A DNA stretch of 64,000 nt from the NCBI RefSeq assembly GCF_018812025.1, contig NC_063052.1, positions 30,643,951-30,707,950 on the forward strand, given 5' to 3'. Positions 50,592 through 61,697 of this stretch are shown here, one piece after another. Under the pieces are notes generated by a model that was not told where the DNA came from, did no database searches, and saw only the letters and a program-made list of their open reading frames with translations. This stretch comes from Megalobrama amblycephala (Eukaryota; Chordata; Actinopteri; Cypriniformes; Xenocyprididae). The translations under genes were made by a program, and so were the position numbers. Within the stretch, counting starts at the first letter, position 1. The number at the start of each line of letters is the position of its first letter.

Positions 50592-50630
<39 letters not shown>
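50519..50630 (+). repeat. (CA)n microsatellite with CG interruptions
   Basis: About 110 bp of CACACA with CGCACA interruptions directly upstream (34 bp) of the start codon of the coiled-coil gene, so it may lie in its 5' UTR or core promoter. Confidence 0.9.
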
Positions 50631-50631
<1 letters not shown>

Positions 50632-50663
50632 AGCTTCAGTTCAGAGCTGCTCGCCACAAGAAC

Positions 50664-52053
50664 ATGGACACATCTGTGAGTAAAAAAGTCAATCTAATCA
50701 ATCAACTGCATATCTGATGGTGTTTCATGTGAAATATGGGTTTAATGCTGTTGGAGTTGATGTCTAGAGTGTGTGTGTGTGTGTGTTGTGGTGTAGGTGG
50801 CTGATGGAGGCAGAGCAGAAGAGGAGTGCGAGACAGCAGACAGGAAGAGAGATCTGCATCAACTCCTCAGACAGGAAATGGAGATGCATATTGCTGGTAC
50901 GTTAAATATTGACCATAACCATAATTGAACAGTAACTCGATTTTTGGGGGGGTGAGGGAGATGCTTTCACAAATGTAATGATCCTTAAAGAAAAAAAGAA
51001 AGAAAACATTTAAAGGGATTAAAGGAAAAATAAAATAGTAAATGAACTAAAATCTGTTATAAAGTAATGCATTTTAACTATTTGCAAATAATATTTTGCA
51101 TTTTATAATTTATTTTATAATATTTCATATGCCTAATATGTCTCTTGTCTCTCATTCAATTACAAATTGCACTAAATGAATTATGTGAATGACAGGCTAT
51201 TTTCAATTCTTGCATGGATATTATTGGATATCAAATATTAAATGTTTAGATACATCTTACCTTACATTATTTCACGTTAAAACAGAAGCAGTGTAATTCA
51301 TTATTATAGTTTTTATTCAAATGATTAATTCATTTTTAATTTATTTTCATTTTAGTAATTTTGTTAATTTTCTGAAGAGACTCGATCACTTAATATGATG
51401 AACAGATTAAATTTAGGCTTTTATTCACACATAAACATTCATCAACGCACACATCAGTTGTGGTAAACAGAAGCTCAAGCATGTTCGCTTGATGTGCGAG
51501 AACCAATGAGGTTCATGCTTTCGAGCTGTCGGAAGAGGTTTGCTCTTGCGCGTCAAACAGGTTCTGTTTATGTGCGCTGGTCAATGTTTATATGTGAATA
51601 AAAGCCTAATTAAATCTGCTCATACATAATATCAAATATTGGAGGACAATTTGGCCATATCTGATTATTGGAGGGAACTTACAGCCTTGCACTAACATGA
51701 TGATGATGATGATGGTGTCAGAGGGCAGGACCAGCGTTCAGAGGAATCAGGAGAGGATGAGCCGCATCAGAGAGCTGAAGGAACAACTTCTGAAAGAGGA
51801 GATCAGATTACAGGAAACACACAGAGATTCCGACCAATCACACGCCACTAGCATGGTGAGTGACCAATCAGGAGACACTGAGGAGAAAGAAACTCAGTCC
51901 TGTGCTGATGACTGATAATATAGTCCAGCACTCGACCAGCATTAATTTTAGTTAACTAATGTTACCTTATTGTAAAGTGTAACCAAACCTCTAATAACAT
52001 ATTGCACAAAAACATACATAAAGCTGATGTAAAGCAGCACAGCAGGTGTTTGA

Positions 52054-52110
<57 letters not shown>

Positions 52111-52115
52111 TGTGC

Positions 52116-52150
<35 letters not shown>

Positions 52151-52942
52151 TGTTTGTCTCTCAGGTGGTTCATGAGAAACTCCTGGGGCGCAGAATGAGA
52201 CTGAGAGAGACTCACGAGAGACTGATCGAGGATGAACTGATGAAGATGGAGAGAGAACTACAAGAGGAGCAGGTGAGAGCGGCGACACAGAAATAAAAGA
52301 AATTCTGGTTGAGTTAAACAAGAAGAGCTCAAACAGCCCGTTCTGATCACGTGACTGCGTCTCGGTCCCGTCCGCAGGTGGGTGGTGTAGAGGGGGAGAT
52401 GTCGTACCTGCGCAGAGAGAGGCACATCCTGGTTCTCCAGATCGAGGCGCTGCGCAGGGAGAACCAGCAAGCTTATGCAGACCTGGAGGAACAGAACCGA
52501 CAACACCAACAGGAAGTGAACGAGCTCAGAGAGGAGAGTCTACAGGTGACAACACTGGGCATTTTAGGGTTTTCAATGACTGGAAAACCAAATTAAGAAA
52601 ACCAACCTGTTACAAGATGGCACATCTGTCTTCCTCCAGTTCTGACTTGGGTACTGAGCATGTGCTAAAGTTTTGTTTCAATATAGTGCCCAAGATATAC
52701 AGCTGCATGTCCTTTAATATATCTTAATACTGTCATCTAGTGGCTGGTTTTTGTCGTCCATGCATCTTCAGGTGTTCAGGGCATTTCGTGAGGCTCTGGA
52801 GGAGCAGAGAAGGATGTCAGAGGGTAGGTACAGGGCTCTGCTCATAGACGCCATCCAGGACGCTGTTCACCTGTCTTCACAAAACCTGCAGCTCCAGGAG
52901 GAAATTCAGCAGCTCCGGAAAGCTCGTATTCCTACTGAATGA
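50664..52942 (+). CDS. Uncharacterised coiled-coil protein, 230 aa
   Basis: Six exons with good GT-AG borders join in one frame: 50664-50675 (MDTS), 50797-50896, 51722-51855, 52165-52272, 52378-52545, 52772-52942 (ending RIPTE, stop). The protein is almost entirely charged helix: [52 protein letters not shown] and [17 protein letters not shown] show heptad hydrophobics. No signal peptide, membrane segment or enzyme motif is seen. The ending ([20 protein letters not shown]) recalls ciliary/basal-body coiled-coil proteins such as those with DUF4515, but this is a weak impression. I do not recognise a named orthologue. Lack of in-frame stops, consistent phases and six introns argue strongly that it is a real gene. 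Confidence 0.8.
51370..51640. mobile_element. Unexpanded relative of the 50-bp minisatellite element
   Basis: In intron 2 of the coiled-coil gene, GAAGAGACTCGATCACTTAA and the following AGGCTTTTATTCACACATAA match 32.70-32.78 kb. AACCAATGAGGTTCATGC appears only once here, and the right arm (AATGTTTATATGTGAATAAA) matches 37.51-37.54 kb. This is the same palindromic element with a single copy of the unit that was amplified at 32.8-34.6 kb. Confidence 0.7.
52056..52147 (+). repeat. (TG)n microsatellite next to a splice acceptor
   Basis: About 90 bp of TG with CG interruptions ending 18 bp before the acceptor of coiled-coil exon 4 (52165). Confidence 0.9.
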
Positions 52943-53241
52943 CACAGCTGATCTAACATGGTTACCCAAGAAGTAACTGTAAAAGATCAAATCAAGTTTT
53001 TTTATGATTATAAATGGAATTCATTTCATAATTGATGAGCTTTATGCTGTTATTAATCTGAACTGAATCAACACTGAACTGACTTGAGCTGAATAATAAC
53101 ACTATTGTCTTTTTAGAGCTGCTTACAGCAGAATTGAAGTCTCATATTTGATGAAGTTTGCATCGTTGATTCTGTTATTTTTTTCTGTTTATTACTGTGA
53201 AGCTGCTTTGAAACAGTCTGAATTGTATAAAGTGCTATAGA

Positions 53242-53247
53242 AATAAA
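53242..53247 (+). terminator. Possible polyadenylation signal of the coiled-coil gene
   Basis: AATAAA lies 300 bp past the stop. It is part of a retroposon-like tail (GCTGCTTTGAAACAGTCTGA ... AGTGCTATAGAAATAAAGG) that recurs near 20265 and 49150, so the gene may use a repeat-derived signal. Confidence 0.4.
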
Positions 53248-53354
53248 GGAGATGACATGATATTTTCAATTTAAGGACCATAGAGGGCATCAGTGAGTAA
53301 AAAAAACAAAAAAAAAACAAAAAAAAAAAAACAGGAATGCATTGTAATTATGGC

Positions 53355-54410
53355 CCAAAAATCCAATCGCTGTTTGGATTTAAATAGGCAAACGCTTAAG
53401 AGTCTATGATTGGATCATTATTGCAGTGATTATGTTTCAAGATAGAAGATCTTGACCAAAAACTGATGCAACTCTTGATGGAAATAACATCACTACATTT
53501 ATTTCCATCAAGAGGTGCAACAATTTTTGGTCAAGATCTTGTGCTGACATAGGTGAGCACTCTGTAAAGTCTCATCCAGCACATCCCAAAGACTTTCACT
53601 GAATTTAAGGTCTGGACTCAGAGGTGACAATTCATGTCCCAAACATTCTTTCACAATTTGCGCCTGATGAATCTTGACATTGTCATCCTGGAATATGGCC
53701 ATGATGTGTCTTCCTACATGGTTGTTTATGAAATGAAAAGCTACACACTCCATCAATTTGTGTTAGATGAACTGTTGCCAAACATATAACATGCTACAAA
53801 CATAATAATCACTGCAATAATGATCCAGTCATAGACTCTTAAAGGTGCTAAAGAGGATCTTTTCGTTGACTGAGAACCCAAAGACTGTTAGTGAGTTTTT
53901 GAAATGAGCGCATGCGTAAGAACAACCCCCCTCCTTCACAGCTCATTTCGAGGGAACGCTTCCCAAAACTCGTGCACGAGTATTGGAACACGAGTGTTTA
54001 CCACCGGCATTCGCGGTGTCGTGTTAGTGGATTCATTATGTCGGACTCACCGCAGGTAACTCATAATCTGCAGTTGTTACTCCTGTCTCCTGACAAAAAC
54101 ATTGCGTGCGGCGCCTGTGGAGTGTGGAAAGTTACTGGAGCGCGCAGCCGCGCTCGTCTCTCACAAGGAACGTCACGGCAGTGATTGACAAGCCAGAGGG
54201 CCAATCGTTGGCTGATGTTTTTAAGGCCCTACCTCGTGCACAGATGATGTATATTAATATTATTCCTTTCAGTGCACCTAATAAATAGTCTTTTATCAGT
54301 TAGTAAAGACAGTTTCAAGTAATATTGCAAAAATGTATAAAACAAAACATCCTCTTTAGCACCTTTAAACATTTGCCTGTTTAAATCTAAACAGTGACTT
54401 TTTTTTTTAA
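53355..54410. mobile_element. Tc1-like element with terminal inverted repeats
   Basis: Left ATCCAATCGCTGTTTGGATT ... AAGAGTCTATGATTGGATCA is mirrored by TGATCCAGTCATAGACTCTT ... AAATCTAAACAGTGAC on the right. It encodes a transposase C-terminal remnant at 53508-53756 (minus): AIFQDDNVKIHQAQIVKE then SLWDVLDETLQSAHL. A family D MITE sits in its right arm. Confidence 0.7.
53843..54364. mobile_element. TTAA-flanked MITE (family D), copy 2
   Basis: Starts AGGTGCTAAAGAGGATCT after TTAA (53839-53842) and ends ATCCTCTTTAGCACCT before TTAA (54365-54368). It is inserted in the Tc1-like element. The same site is empty in the Tc1 copy at 11468 (ATTCTTAAGTATTTGCC). Confidence 0.85.
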
Positions 54411-54985
54411 ATGTGTAAGCTCTGTAAAAAAAACTGAAAGTATATATTTTACAAGTAAAACTATTACACACGTTAATCACTTACCACGTATATATTTATT
54501 TGTATAAATCAGTTTTAAATATTTGCAATGTACAATTCGTACACATTTCAACACATTTATTTAGGCAAAATAAACACTGACAGATGCATATGAATAAAAA
54601 CAATAAATCAGCAGACATTCAGTCTTCATGAGATGATATTCATTCACAGTAAGATGCACTTCTAGAATGAGGACAAAGGTGACAGACAGATATTTCAGGG
54701 CACATGCTGAGAAAAAAAAACAAAAAACAGAAGGAAATGAAATAATCAGACAGACGCTGTGGTTCACTATACATAAAGAGTGATAAAAAAGCATATGCAA
54801 TAGGCAGTAAAGTGTTTTGTGGTTTTCCTCAGTGCGTAAGATCTATTCATTCATTTTTTACAGAATGCACTTAAGATATTAATGAAGCATGTTTAACTTT
54901 TTTTTTTTTTTTTTTTTACATTCACTCAATTGAATATTTAATTTTTCTTTATAACAACTGGTCAAAATTGATGGTCATTAATTGC

Positions 54986-55054
<69 letters not shown>

Positions 55055-55239
55055 ATTTTTATTTTTTTTAGATATATTTATTTTTTTTCCTTTGTCTAAA
55101 TATTTTCTAAAATAAAAACATTTGTGGGAAGTGTTAATCTCAGATATGCTGTCAACTTAATAAAATTACATATTTTCCAAAAAAATATTTCAACAATTTG
55201 TTTTAGTAAAAGACGATGTGTCAAAGTCCAATTATTTAA
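54369..55239. other. Intergenic AT-rich stretch with (TA)n and poly-T
   Basis: Holds a T20 run at about 54898-54917 and a (TA)n tract at 54988-55051. TTTATT words on the plus strand (AATAAA on minus) near 55050-55080 could serve slc35a4 polyadenylation, though none is compelling. No exon seen. Confidence 0.5.
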
Positions 55240-56140
55240 AGGATTAGTTCATTCCAGAATTAAAATTTCCTGATAATTTACTCACCCCCATATCGTCCAA
55301 TTTGTTCATGTCTTTCTTTCTTCAGTCAAAAAGAAATTAAGGTTTTTGAGGAAAACATTCCAGGATTTTTCTCCATATAGTGGACTTCACTGGGGTTCAA
55401 CAGGTTGAAGGTCAAAATGTCAGTTTCAGTGCAGCTTCAAAGAGCTCTACATGATCCCAGACGAGGAATAAGAGTCTTATCTAGCGAAACGATCGGTCAT
55501 TTTCTACAAAAAATAATAAAACTTATAATAATATACTTTTTAAATCAAAAATGGTCATATTGCACTGCTCTGCGATGCGCCATGCATTACGTAATCACGT
55601 TGAAAAGGTCACACGGAAGAAAAGTTTTCGGTTCAAAAGATTTAAATATCCAGGATACGCACACGAACGGACCATTTTAAACAATAAACTCACACAAAAA
55701 CATAAAAATATGTGTCATTCAGCATACAACAACTTTTGAGCGTTCCTCCTCTCCACACTTCTAGACACTGGATCGGTACTTCCGCCTACGTCACGAGACT
55801 CTTTCCAATGTGATTGCGTAATACATGAAGTCATGGACGCTAGTGCAAGACGAACATTTCTGGTTAAAAAGTATATAAAATTCTTTTTTTTTTGCTAAAT
55901 AAGACCCTTATTCTTCATCTGGGATCATGTAGAGCCCTTTGAAGCTGCACTGAAACTGACATTTGGACCTTCAACTTGTTGTACCCCACTGAAGTCCACT
56001 ATATGGAGAAAAATAATGGTGTTTTCCTCAAAAACCATAATTTCTTTTTAACTGAAGAAAGAAAGACATAAACATCTTGGATGACATGGGGGTGAGTAAA
56101 TGATCAATTATCAATTTTAATTCTGGAGTGAACTAATCCT
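55240..56140. mobile_element. TTAA-flanked MITE (family C) at the 3' end of slc35a4
   Basis: Ends AGGATTAGTTCATTCCAGAA and TTCTGGAGTGAACTAATCCT; TTAA at 55236-55239 and 56141-56144. Subterminal TTACTCACCCCCAT is mirrored on the right. It begins 27 bp beyond the slc35a4 stop codon, so most of that gene's 3' UTR must be transposon sequence unless it is very short. Confidence 0.8.
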
Positions 56141-56167
56141 TTAATTTTTGATGTCGGTGGATCCGCT

Positions 56168-57121
56168 CTACCTGTAATACAGGTACACTGCCCATCCAAT
56201 CAGCACAACAGGAAACAGGAAGTAAGACGTGAGCTGTATTCCCAGAAGCCCCCAAGACAACACACCATTTACCAGCATAGCAGAAGATATGACAAAGAGA
56301 CGCGTGATTCCCGTTCCATGTTTCATGATGACGGACATGAGGAGCCCATTAGCGGCCTGTCCCGCGATAATGAGCCAAACAAGCGTGGAGAATCCCTCCA
56401 AAAAGCCCTGCCGCCCGTCACCACTGCTGGAGAGATGCGACGCCAGATTGATCGCCACACCGAAGACGTACAGAAACAAATTCTGGAGACTCAAAGGCAG
56501 ACGTTGGGTTTTCAGCACCCGCTCGGTGTAGACGGCAGCCAATCCTGAGATAAAACAATACACAAGCACCAACAGCAAACCCCAGGATGTGATGTGAAGC
56601 CTGCTGGTGGATTTGTCCCCAATTGGTTCCCAATCCAACCCGGAGTAGCTGTGACAAACGCCGGCGGCCACGAGCAGCCCGAGAGCGAACCACTGCCCAC
56701 GCCGCAGACGCTTTCCCAGGCAGGATGTGTAGAGGAGTGCGGTGGACACGATTTTCAGGTTACTGAGCACTTGGAAGGAGCTGGGATCCATGTAGGCTTG
56801 CATGAACACCACCAGGTTGTTGTTGAAAGCGTAGAGAACAGCAGGAATGGCGTACGGCGCCACCGTCACTACAGACACCGACACTTTGAGGGCGGAAAGA
56901 TTCCCAGATGCCAACAGGGAGACGAATGAGACCAGAAGCTTGGTGAACTCGATCAGAACCACACATGATGACGGGCTGAAGGGAACGTGACCGTCGACTT
57001 TGGTGAGCGAGATGAGGGGAGCGTGGGAACCGTAAATAAGAACCAGGAGAAGCAGGAGAAGGACCCACCTTCTGCGAGGAGGTTCTGCTTCAGAAGAACC
57101 GACATTATCTACCGCAATCAT
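56168..57121 (-). CDS. slc35a4: SLC35A4, nucleotide-sugar transporter family protein
   Basis: An uninterrupted 317-codon ORF gives a Golgi multi-pass protein with about ten hydrophobic segments. Family signatures are the start RRRWVLLLLLLVLIYGSHAP, then DGHVPFSPSS, YAFNNNLVVFMQAYMDPSSF, QVLSNLKIVSTALLY, LISGL-type CFISGLAAVYTE, RLPLSLQNLFLYVFG and MKHGTGITRLF. These align with human SLC35A4 over its whole length. Human SLC35A4 has been linked to CDP-ribitol transport. The coding region is a single exon, as in mammals. A strong acceptor (GATTTTTTGTAG on the minus strand, exon starting about 57174) lies 52 bp before the start codon, so the ATG is preceded by a short leader from this exon plus upstream exons. 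Those upstream exons encode a conserved microprotein at 58351-60808. Confidence 0.95.
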   Translation of the reverse strand: MIAVDNVGSSEAEPPRRRWVLLLLLLVLIYGSHAPLISLTKVDGHVPFSPSSCVVLIEFTKLLVSFVSLLASGNLSALKVSVSVVTVAPYAIPAVLYAFNNNLVVFMQAYMDPSSFQVLSNLKIVSTALLYTSCLGKRLRRGQWFALGLLVAAGVCHSYSGLDWEPIGDKSTSRLHITSWGLLLVLVYCFISGLAAVYTERVLKTQRLPLSLQNLFLYVFGVAINLASHLSSSGDGRQGFLEGFSTLVWLIIAGQAANGLLMSVIMKHGTGITRLFVISSAMLVNGVLSWGLLGIQLTSYFLFPVVLIGWAVYLYYR

Positions 57122-57251
57122 GCTCGCGATCTGTCAGCAACATCTGGTTTTGAGAGTACAAACTCCGCAAAGCCTACAAAAAATCAAAACAAAGCACTAG
57201 GACGAACTTCATTCTTGTACAGCGCAGCATTAAAGCAAATGAACATGATGT

Positions 57252-58143
57252 TAGGGCTGCACGATTTGGGAAAAACATTTGATTTGTGATTTTCTGATTA
57301 AAAAAAACTACAAATGCAATTTAAAATGTGATTTAAAAAGGTTTTGAGGTTTGCTGTGCTTGTTTGTAGGGCTGCACAAGATTTTGTAATTATATATCAA
57401 TATAATTATAAAATAATAGTAATTACTAAAAAAATATTAAACAAGAAATATTATTATTGTAATATTTCACTGTAAAATAAAAAATGAGTATTTAAGAAAA
57501 ATAGTACAATTTTACAGTACAAGAAAAAAGTACAATCTGTCAAATTAAAATACTAACATTTTTGATGACTTTAATATTATTAAATAAAAATATTAAACAA
57601 GAAATATTACTATTGCAATTTTACTGTAAAATAAAAATTGAGTAATTAAGAAAAATAATACAATTTTACAGTACTAGAAAAATAAGCACAACTGTAAAAT
57701 TAAAATACTAATATATTTTTGATAACAATAATATTATTTATTATTATTATTAAAAATATTTAACAAGAAATATTACTATTGTAATATTTTACTAAGAAAT
57801 TGAATAATAATTTTTATTTTACAGTACAACTATAAAAATAAGTACAACTGTAAAATTACAATACTAATCTTTATAGCTATCTTAATTTCTTAATTTTTTC
57901 GTTAAACCATCAAACTTGTATTTTGATGAAAAACCAACGATAAAGCTTCTCTTTTGCACAACGCAGATGCATTTACTTTGAATCGAGCCGCTCTGAGGTG
58001 CTGCAAACACCCTTCGTGTGTAAATAAACACAGTGCCGCGATTCACTCTGAAACACACAGAGCATATATTTATTTAAATCACAGCCTTTGAGATCTGATA
58101 ATCACACTATTGGGGATTTATTTCGATTAATCGTGCAGCCCTA
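57252..58143. mobile_element. hAT-like element between the two slc35a4 ORFs
   Basis: Termini TAGGGCTGCACGATTTGG and TTAATCGTGCAGCCCTA with flanking octamers CATGATGT (57244-57251) and CATGATGA (58144-58151), a hAT-type 8-bp duplication with one mismatch. A second TAGGGCTGCACAAG end at about 57367 shows a nested or older copy. Interior AT-rich, non-coding. Confidence 0.8.
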
Positions 58144-58350
58144 CATGATGACCATTTTTCATAACAGTATTCATTATTAAAGTCCAATCCACACTTGCAA
58201 TATCTACCTCAAAACTCAGTTTTTTCTAAATCAACAGTTTTGTTCATGAGGGAAAGAGCTTCGATATGACGATGAATGACACAAAAGCAAGCAGCAATGG
58301 TTTATGTTCTCCTCTTCCGTCTGACTTCGATTCCGGTCGCCCGTCCACTT

Positions 58351-58928
58351 CTAATCACTGGGTCCTTTCTTCAGAGAGTTCAGGAAGTCTTGTATGGAAG
58401 ACTCAATGTTGGGCACCTGATAGTTCTGAGCAGCGTAGATTCCTGTCAGCGTTCCCAAAGCGACTCCTAAGACGGCAGACGAACGCAGTCTGGATACCAC
58501 ATACCCAGCCAGGAATCCTTTCAGGAAAGGAGACGCTAATAATGACCCACCCTAAGAGAAACAAACAGGACAGAGAGCTTCAGCTGCTGGGAAGTTTGCA
58601 GTCATTGAGCTGTCAATCTTACAGTATACAGTACACATCTATACAACACACAACCTTGTATAAATGCTTACCAGCCCACTTTTAAGCACTAGGACAGAGA
58701 TGTTCTTTTTATTTAATTAATCCTTCCTTATTTATTTATTTATTATTTTTGAAGTACGTATAACATATTATTTATGTATTAACGAGGTATGTATAACATT
58801 TTTTTTTAATTCACTAAAATTAATAATATTTCATTTTGCTTTCTAAAGACTAGTCAAAAATTATGCCATTAATTGCAATAATTTATAATAAAAATATTTG
58901 TAGAAAAAAATCTCAGATATGCTATAAA

Positions 58929-58959
<31 letters not shown>

Positions 58960-60808
58960 GTAAAGGCCAATTATTTAATTTTGGAAATTTATTTAATTTT
59001 GTTGTCATAATAATATTACATTCAATAATTAGCTCACACAGTATAAATCGATTTTTATACATAAAAAATATTTTGCTGCTTTTATATTTATCAATAATGT
59101 CCCTCACAAGGGAATCAGTGTATTTGGGGGTTCTTAGCATTAAAACATTTGCTAATTAATAAGCTAATTAAGTAATAGGGATGCAATATACAGTAATCAA
59201 CATTTGAAGTGGATCAAAGTTGTCCTAAGAAGAAGGTTTTAGGACTTTGATGAAAGGTTTTGGTCCACTTCAAATGTTGACTACTGTATATACATCAGCC
59301 ATAATTAATAACATTTAATTAAAATTAAAATAATTACATCTTTCCAATTCAAACACATACTCTTCTTCCATGGCAGGTTTCACTTTTCTACTTTATATTA
59401 TAATGTTTTAATAAATCATTTGACTCGAATAGTGTTACATGAATTTAATTTAGCGTGAGCATTTACTGTTTAAAATCAGCCAAAACAATAATTGATTTAT
59501 AATTTCAACATATTTATTATTGGCTAAAACAAAACTAATGATCAATACAGCAGCAAACCTTCTGAAGGGGTTTCCCTAGTAATAGTTGGGATTGGGCTGG
59601 ATCAGTTCAGGTTCTGTGGTACCTGTGGGATTCCAGCTTGAACCTCATTCTCCACCTTCTTCTGGATCTCCTCCAGTTGGTCTTTGAGCTGAGCCAGATC
59701 CTTCAGCTGGGTCACAGGATCCTGAAACAGAACCGGCACACATCAGATCACATGAGACCACTGACACATCCAGATCAATGCACTAAAACATGCTGTTATT
59801 AAAGCAATAAGCATCAAGAAGCTGTGATTTACAGTGAATAAAATCACTGTTTCACTGGGCTTATTGCTTTTATAAAACGGTTATTCCACAAACCTGGCAA
59901 GGTTTCATAAAATAAACATGAGTCATTTAAAACGGCTTTGAACGTGGCTCAACCAATCAAGGACTGAAGCTATCCATCTTATAATTACATTTAGACAACA
60001 GTGACAGATAAACTCCAGTGATCTGTTCTGCTCAATTTCTAAGCACTTTCAATCTGACTAATGTGATATATATTTAGTTAAGACACTTAAGAGGATTCTT
60101 ATAACAGATCTTCTATTTGGAGGTCCTTAGCATTAAGTTTTGAAAATGATTGGACTAGGATTTACTGGAGTTACAAACTAATTAAGTAACAGGGATGCAA
60201 TAAGTTTCAGTGACCATTTTTGTATCATCCATAATTAATTTATTATATTTGATTAAAATTAAAATAATTACATATTTCCACTTCAAATCTAATAGTTTTA
60301 TTTCCTTATATTATGTTTTAGTAAATTATAGTAAGTTACACGAATGTCAGTATTTTCTGTTTAAGAACAGTAATAGACAGACAGTATAGACTTATATCAA
60401 CATATTTATTGATACTGTAAATCACATAAATTACACATTATTTTATTTTGATCAATTTACATATTTTCTTGTACCATACAAGGAAAACATTAAATTCTAC
60501 AATTACATTTTTCAAAATAAGAGATGTTTCTATAAAAAAAAAATAATTATATTTCCAGTAATTTAAGTTAATCAGATTTGCTTTCTATGACAGCTGTCAA
60601 ATGCCAAGAGTTCAGAAACGCAACAGTGACTTCACATTACTCAAATAAAGCGTCACAACAGCTCTAATAAACAAACACCAGGTGGCATTGATTTCACAAT
60701 AATTAAATATACACGACATTCCCGATTTGTTGTTATCTGTGCATTAATTCATTATAAAAAGACTTGATTTACAGACAGACCGCTGTCTCTCACCTTGTCC
60801 TCCGCCAT
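58351..60808 (-). CDS. SLC35A4 upstream-ORF microprotein (SLC35A4-MP), 104 aa
   Basis: Three minus-strand exons join in phase 0: 60794-60808 (MAEDK), 59623-59721 and 58351-58551, ending in TAG. Exon 2 gives DPVTQLKDLAQLKDQLEEIQ and a short coiled coil. Exon 3 gives ASPFLKGFLAGYVVSRLRSS, a glycine-rich hydrophobic segment (VLGVALGTLTGIYAAQ), then VPNIESSIQDFLNSLKKGPS. This matches the 103-aa microprotein translated from the 5' leader of human SLC35A4 along its full length; that product is reported in the inner mitochondrial membrane. The first two exons are too short to be noticed as ORFs. Here it lies upstream of and co-oriented with the SLC35A4 ORF, so one transcript probably carries both, as in mammals. 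Whether exon 3 is spliced to the transporter exon or whether separate polyadenylation occurs is not visible. Confidence 0.92.
58552..59622 (-). other. Intron 2 of the slc35a4 leader
   Basis: Contains an (AAT)n tract near 58932-58960 and a small hairpin at about 59195-59290, where TATACAGTAATCAACATTTG and its complement face each other around AAGAAGGTTTTAGG. No other feature. Confidence 0.5.
59722..60793 (-). other. Intron 1 of the slc35a4 leader
   Basis: AT-rich intron after the MAEDK exon. GAGGTCCTTAGCATTAAG and AACAGGGATGCAATA words around 60118-60200 repeat words of intron 2 (59130-59190), suggesting a dispersed or local duplication. No exon seen. Confidence 0.45.
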
Positions 60809-61180
60809 ACTGCAGAAATGACGAACGATTCAATGCGCGCTCGACTCATCTGCCCTGAATGAACGACGACTCGCTCGAACACAACTACTCACGCAGTTTT
60901 ACACGCTGTACAATGGCTCGAAATATTAAATATCACATTTTAAATGCACATTTTCAACCTAATGTCTATTCAAGTTTCTTAGTATCATTATTCAGGTGTA
61001 AATAATTGTCCAGACCGATCTTGGGTGAACGGTAATGTCACGTGCTACCTGTTACTTTTCTCATCGGTGTTCATGATTGACCAATCACAGTCGTTCTTCA
61101 TTACAGCATACTGCAGTTTTGTGTTATCAGTGTAGGGGCTGATTGCTATTTGCGTCTGTAATGAAAAGATTTAAATTATA
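60809..61180 (-). promoter_or_regulatory. slc35a4: slc35a4 promoter region
   Basis: Lies directly 5' of the MAEDK exon, whose ATGGCGGAGG context is a YY1-like start-site motif typical of housekeeping genes. Upstream are TCACGTG (about 61037, E-box) and GACCAATCACAG (about 61079, CCAAT box). A diverged second copy of 60965-61180 lies at 61698-61885. Confidence 0.5.
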
Positions 61181-61697
61181 TTAATTTTTAGGGCAAAAAC
61201 ATCCCGAGATTTGAATACGACTCAACGAAATATTCGGCTTTCTGAGCCACCGAGCGACAACTACTTTGTCTCAAGATGAGACACAAATATTAGTTAATTG
61301 ATGCATAAATTAGTCTCTTATCTTTCTCTTTTTTCCTCATATCTTTCTTATTAATAATATATCTTTCTTATCTTTCTTATTATTTTCTGTCATTTGCAAA
61401 TTAACTCATTTTTCCTTCGTTGACAATCGGTGTATTGTCGTTCAATTTCGTGTATTATACACAAATTTGTGTATTATAAATATGTCAACTCTGTATTTTT
61501 GCATTAATAAAAAAGGTTGAAAGAACGAATGAATGTCATATTTAATTTTTTTTTTAAAAAGTATTTTATGAAAAAATCGGTGTTAAAGTAAAGCGTCAAA
61601 AATGTTGTCTCCTGGGAAACAGATATTAAACATAGATATTTGCCAGTATATGATTTCTACAAACATGCAACAGAGCAACTAAACAGTGTTAAAATCA

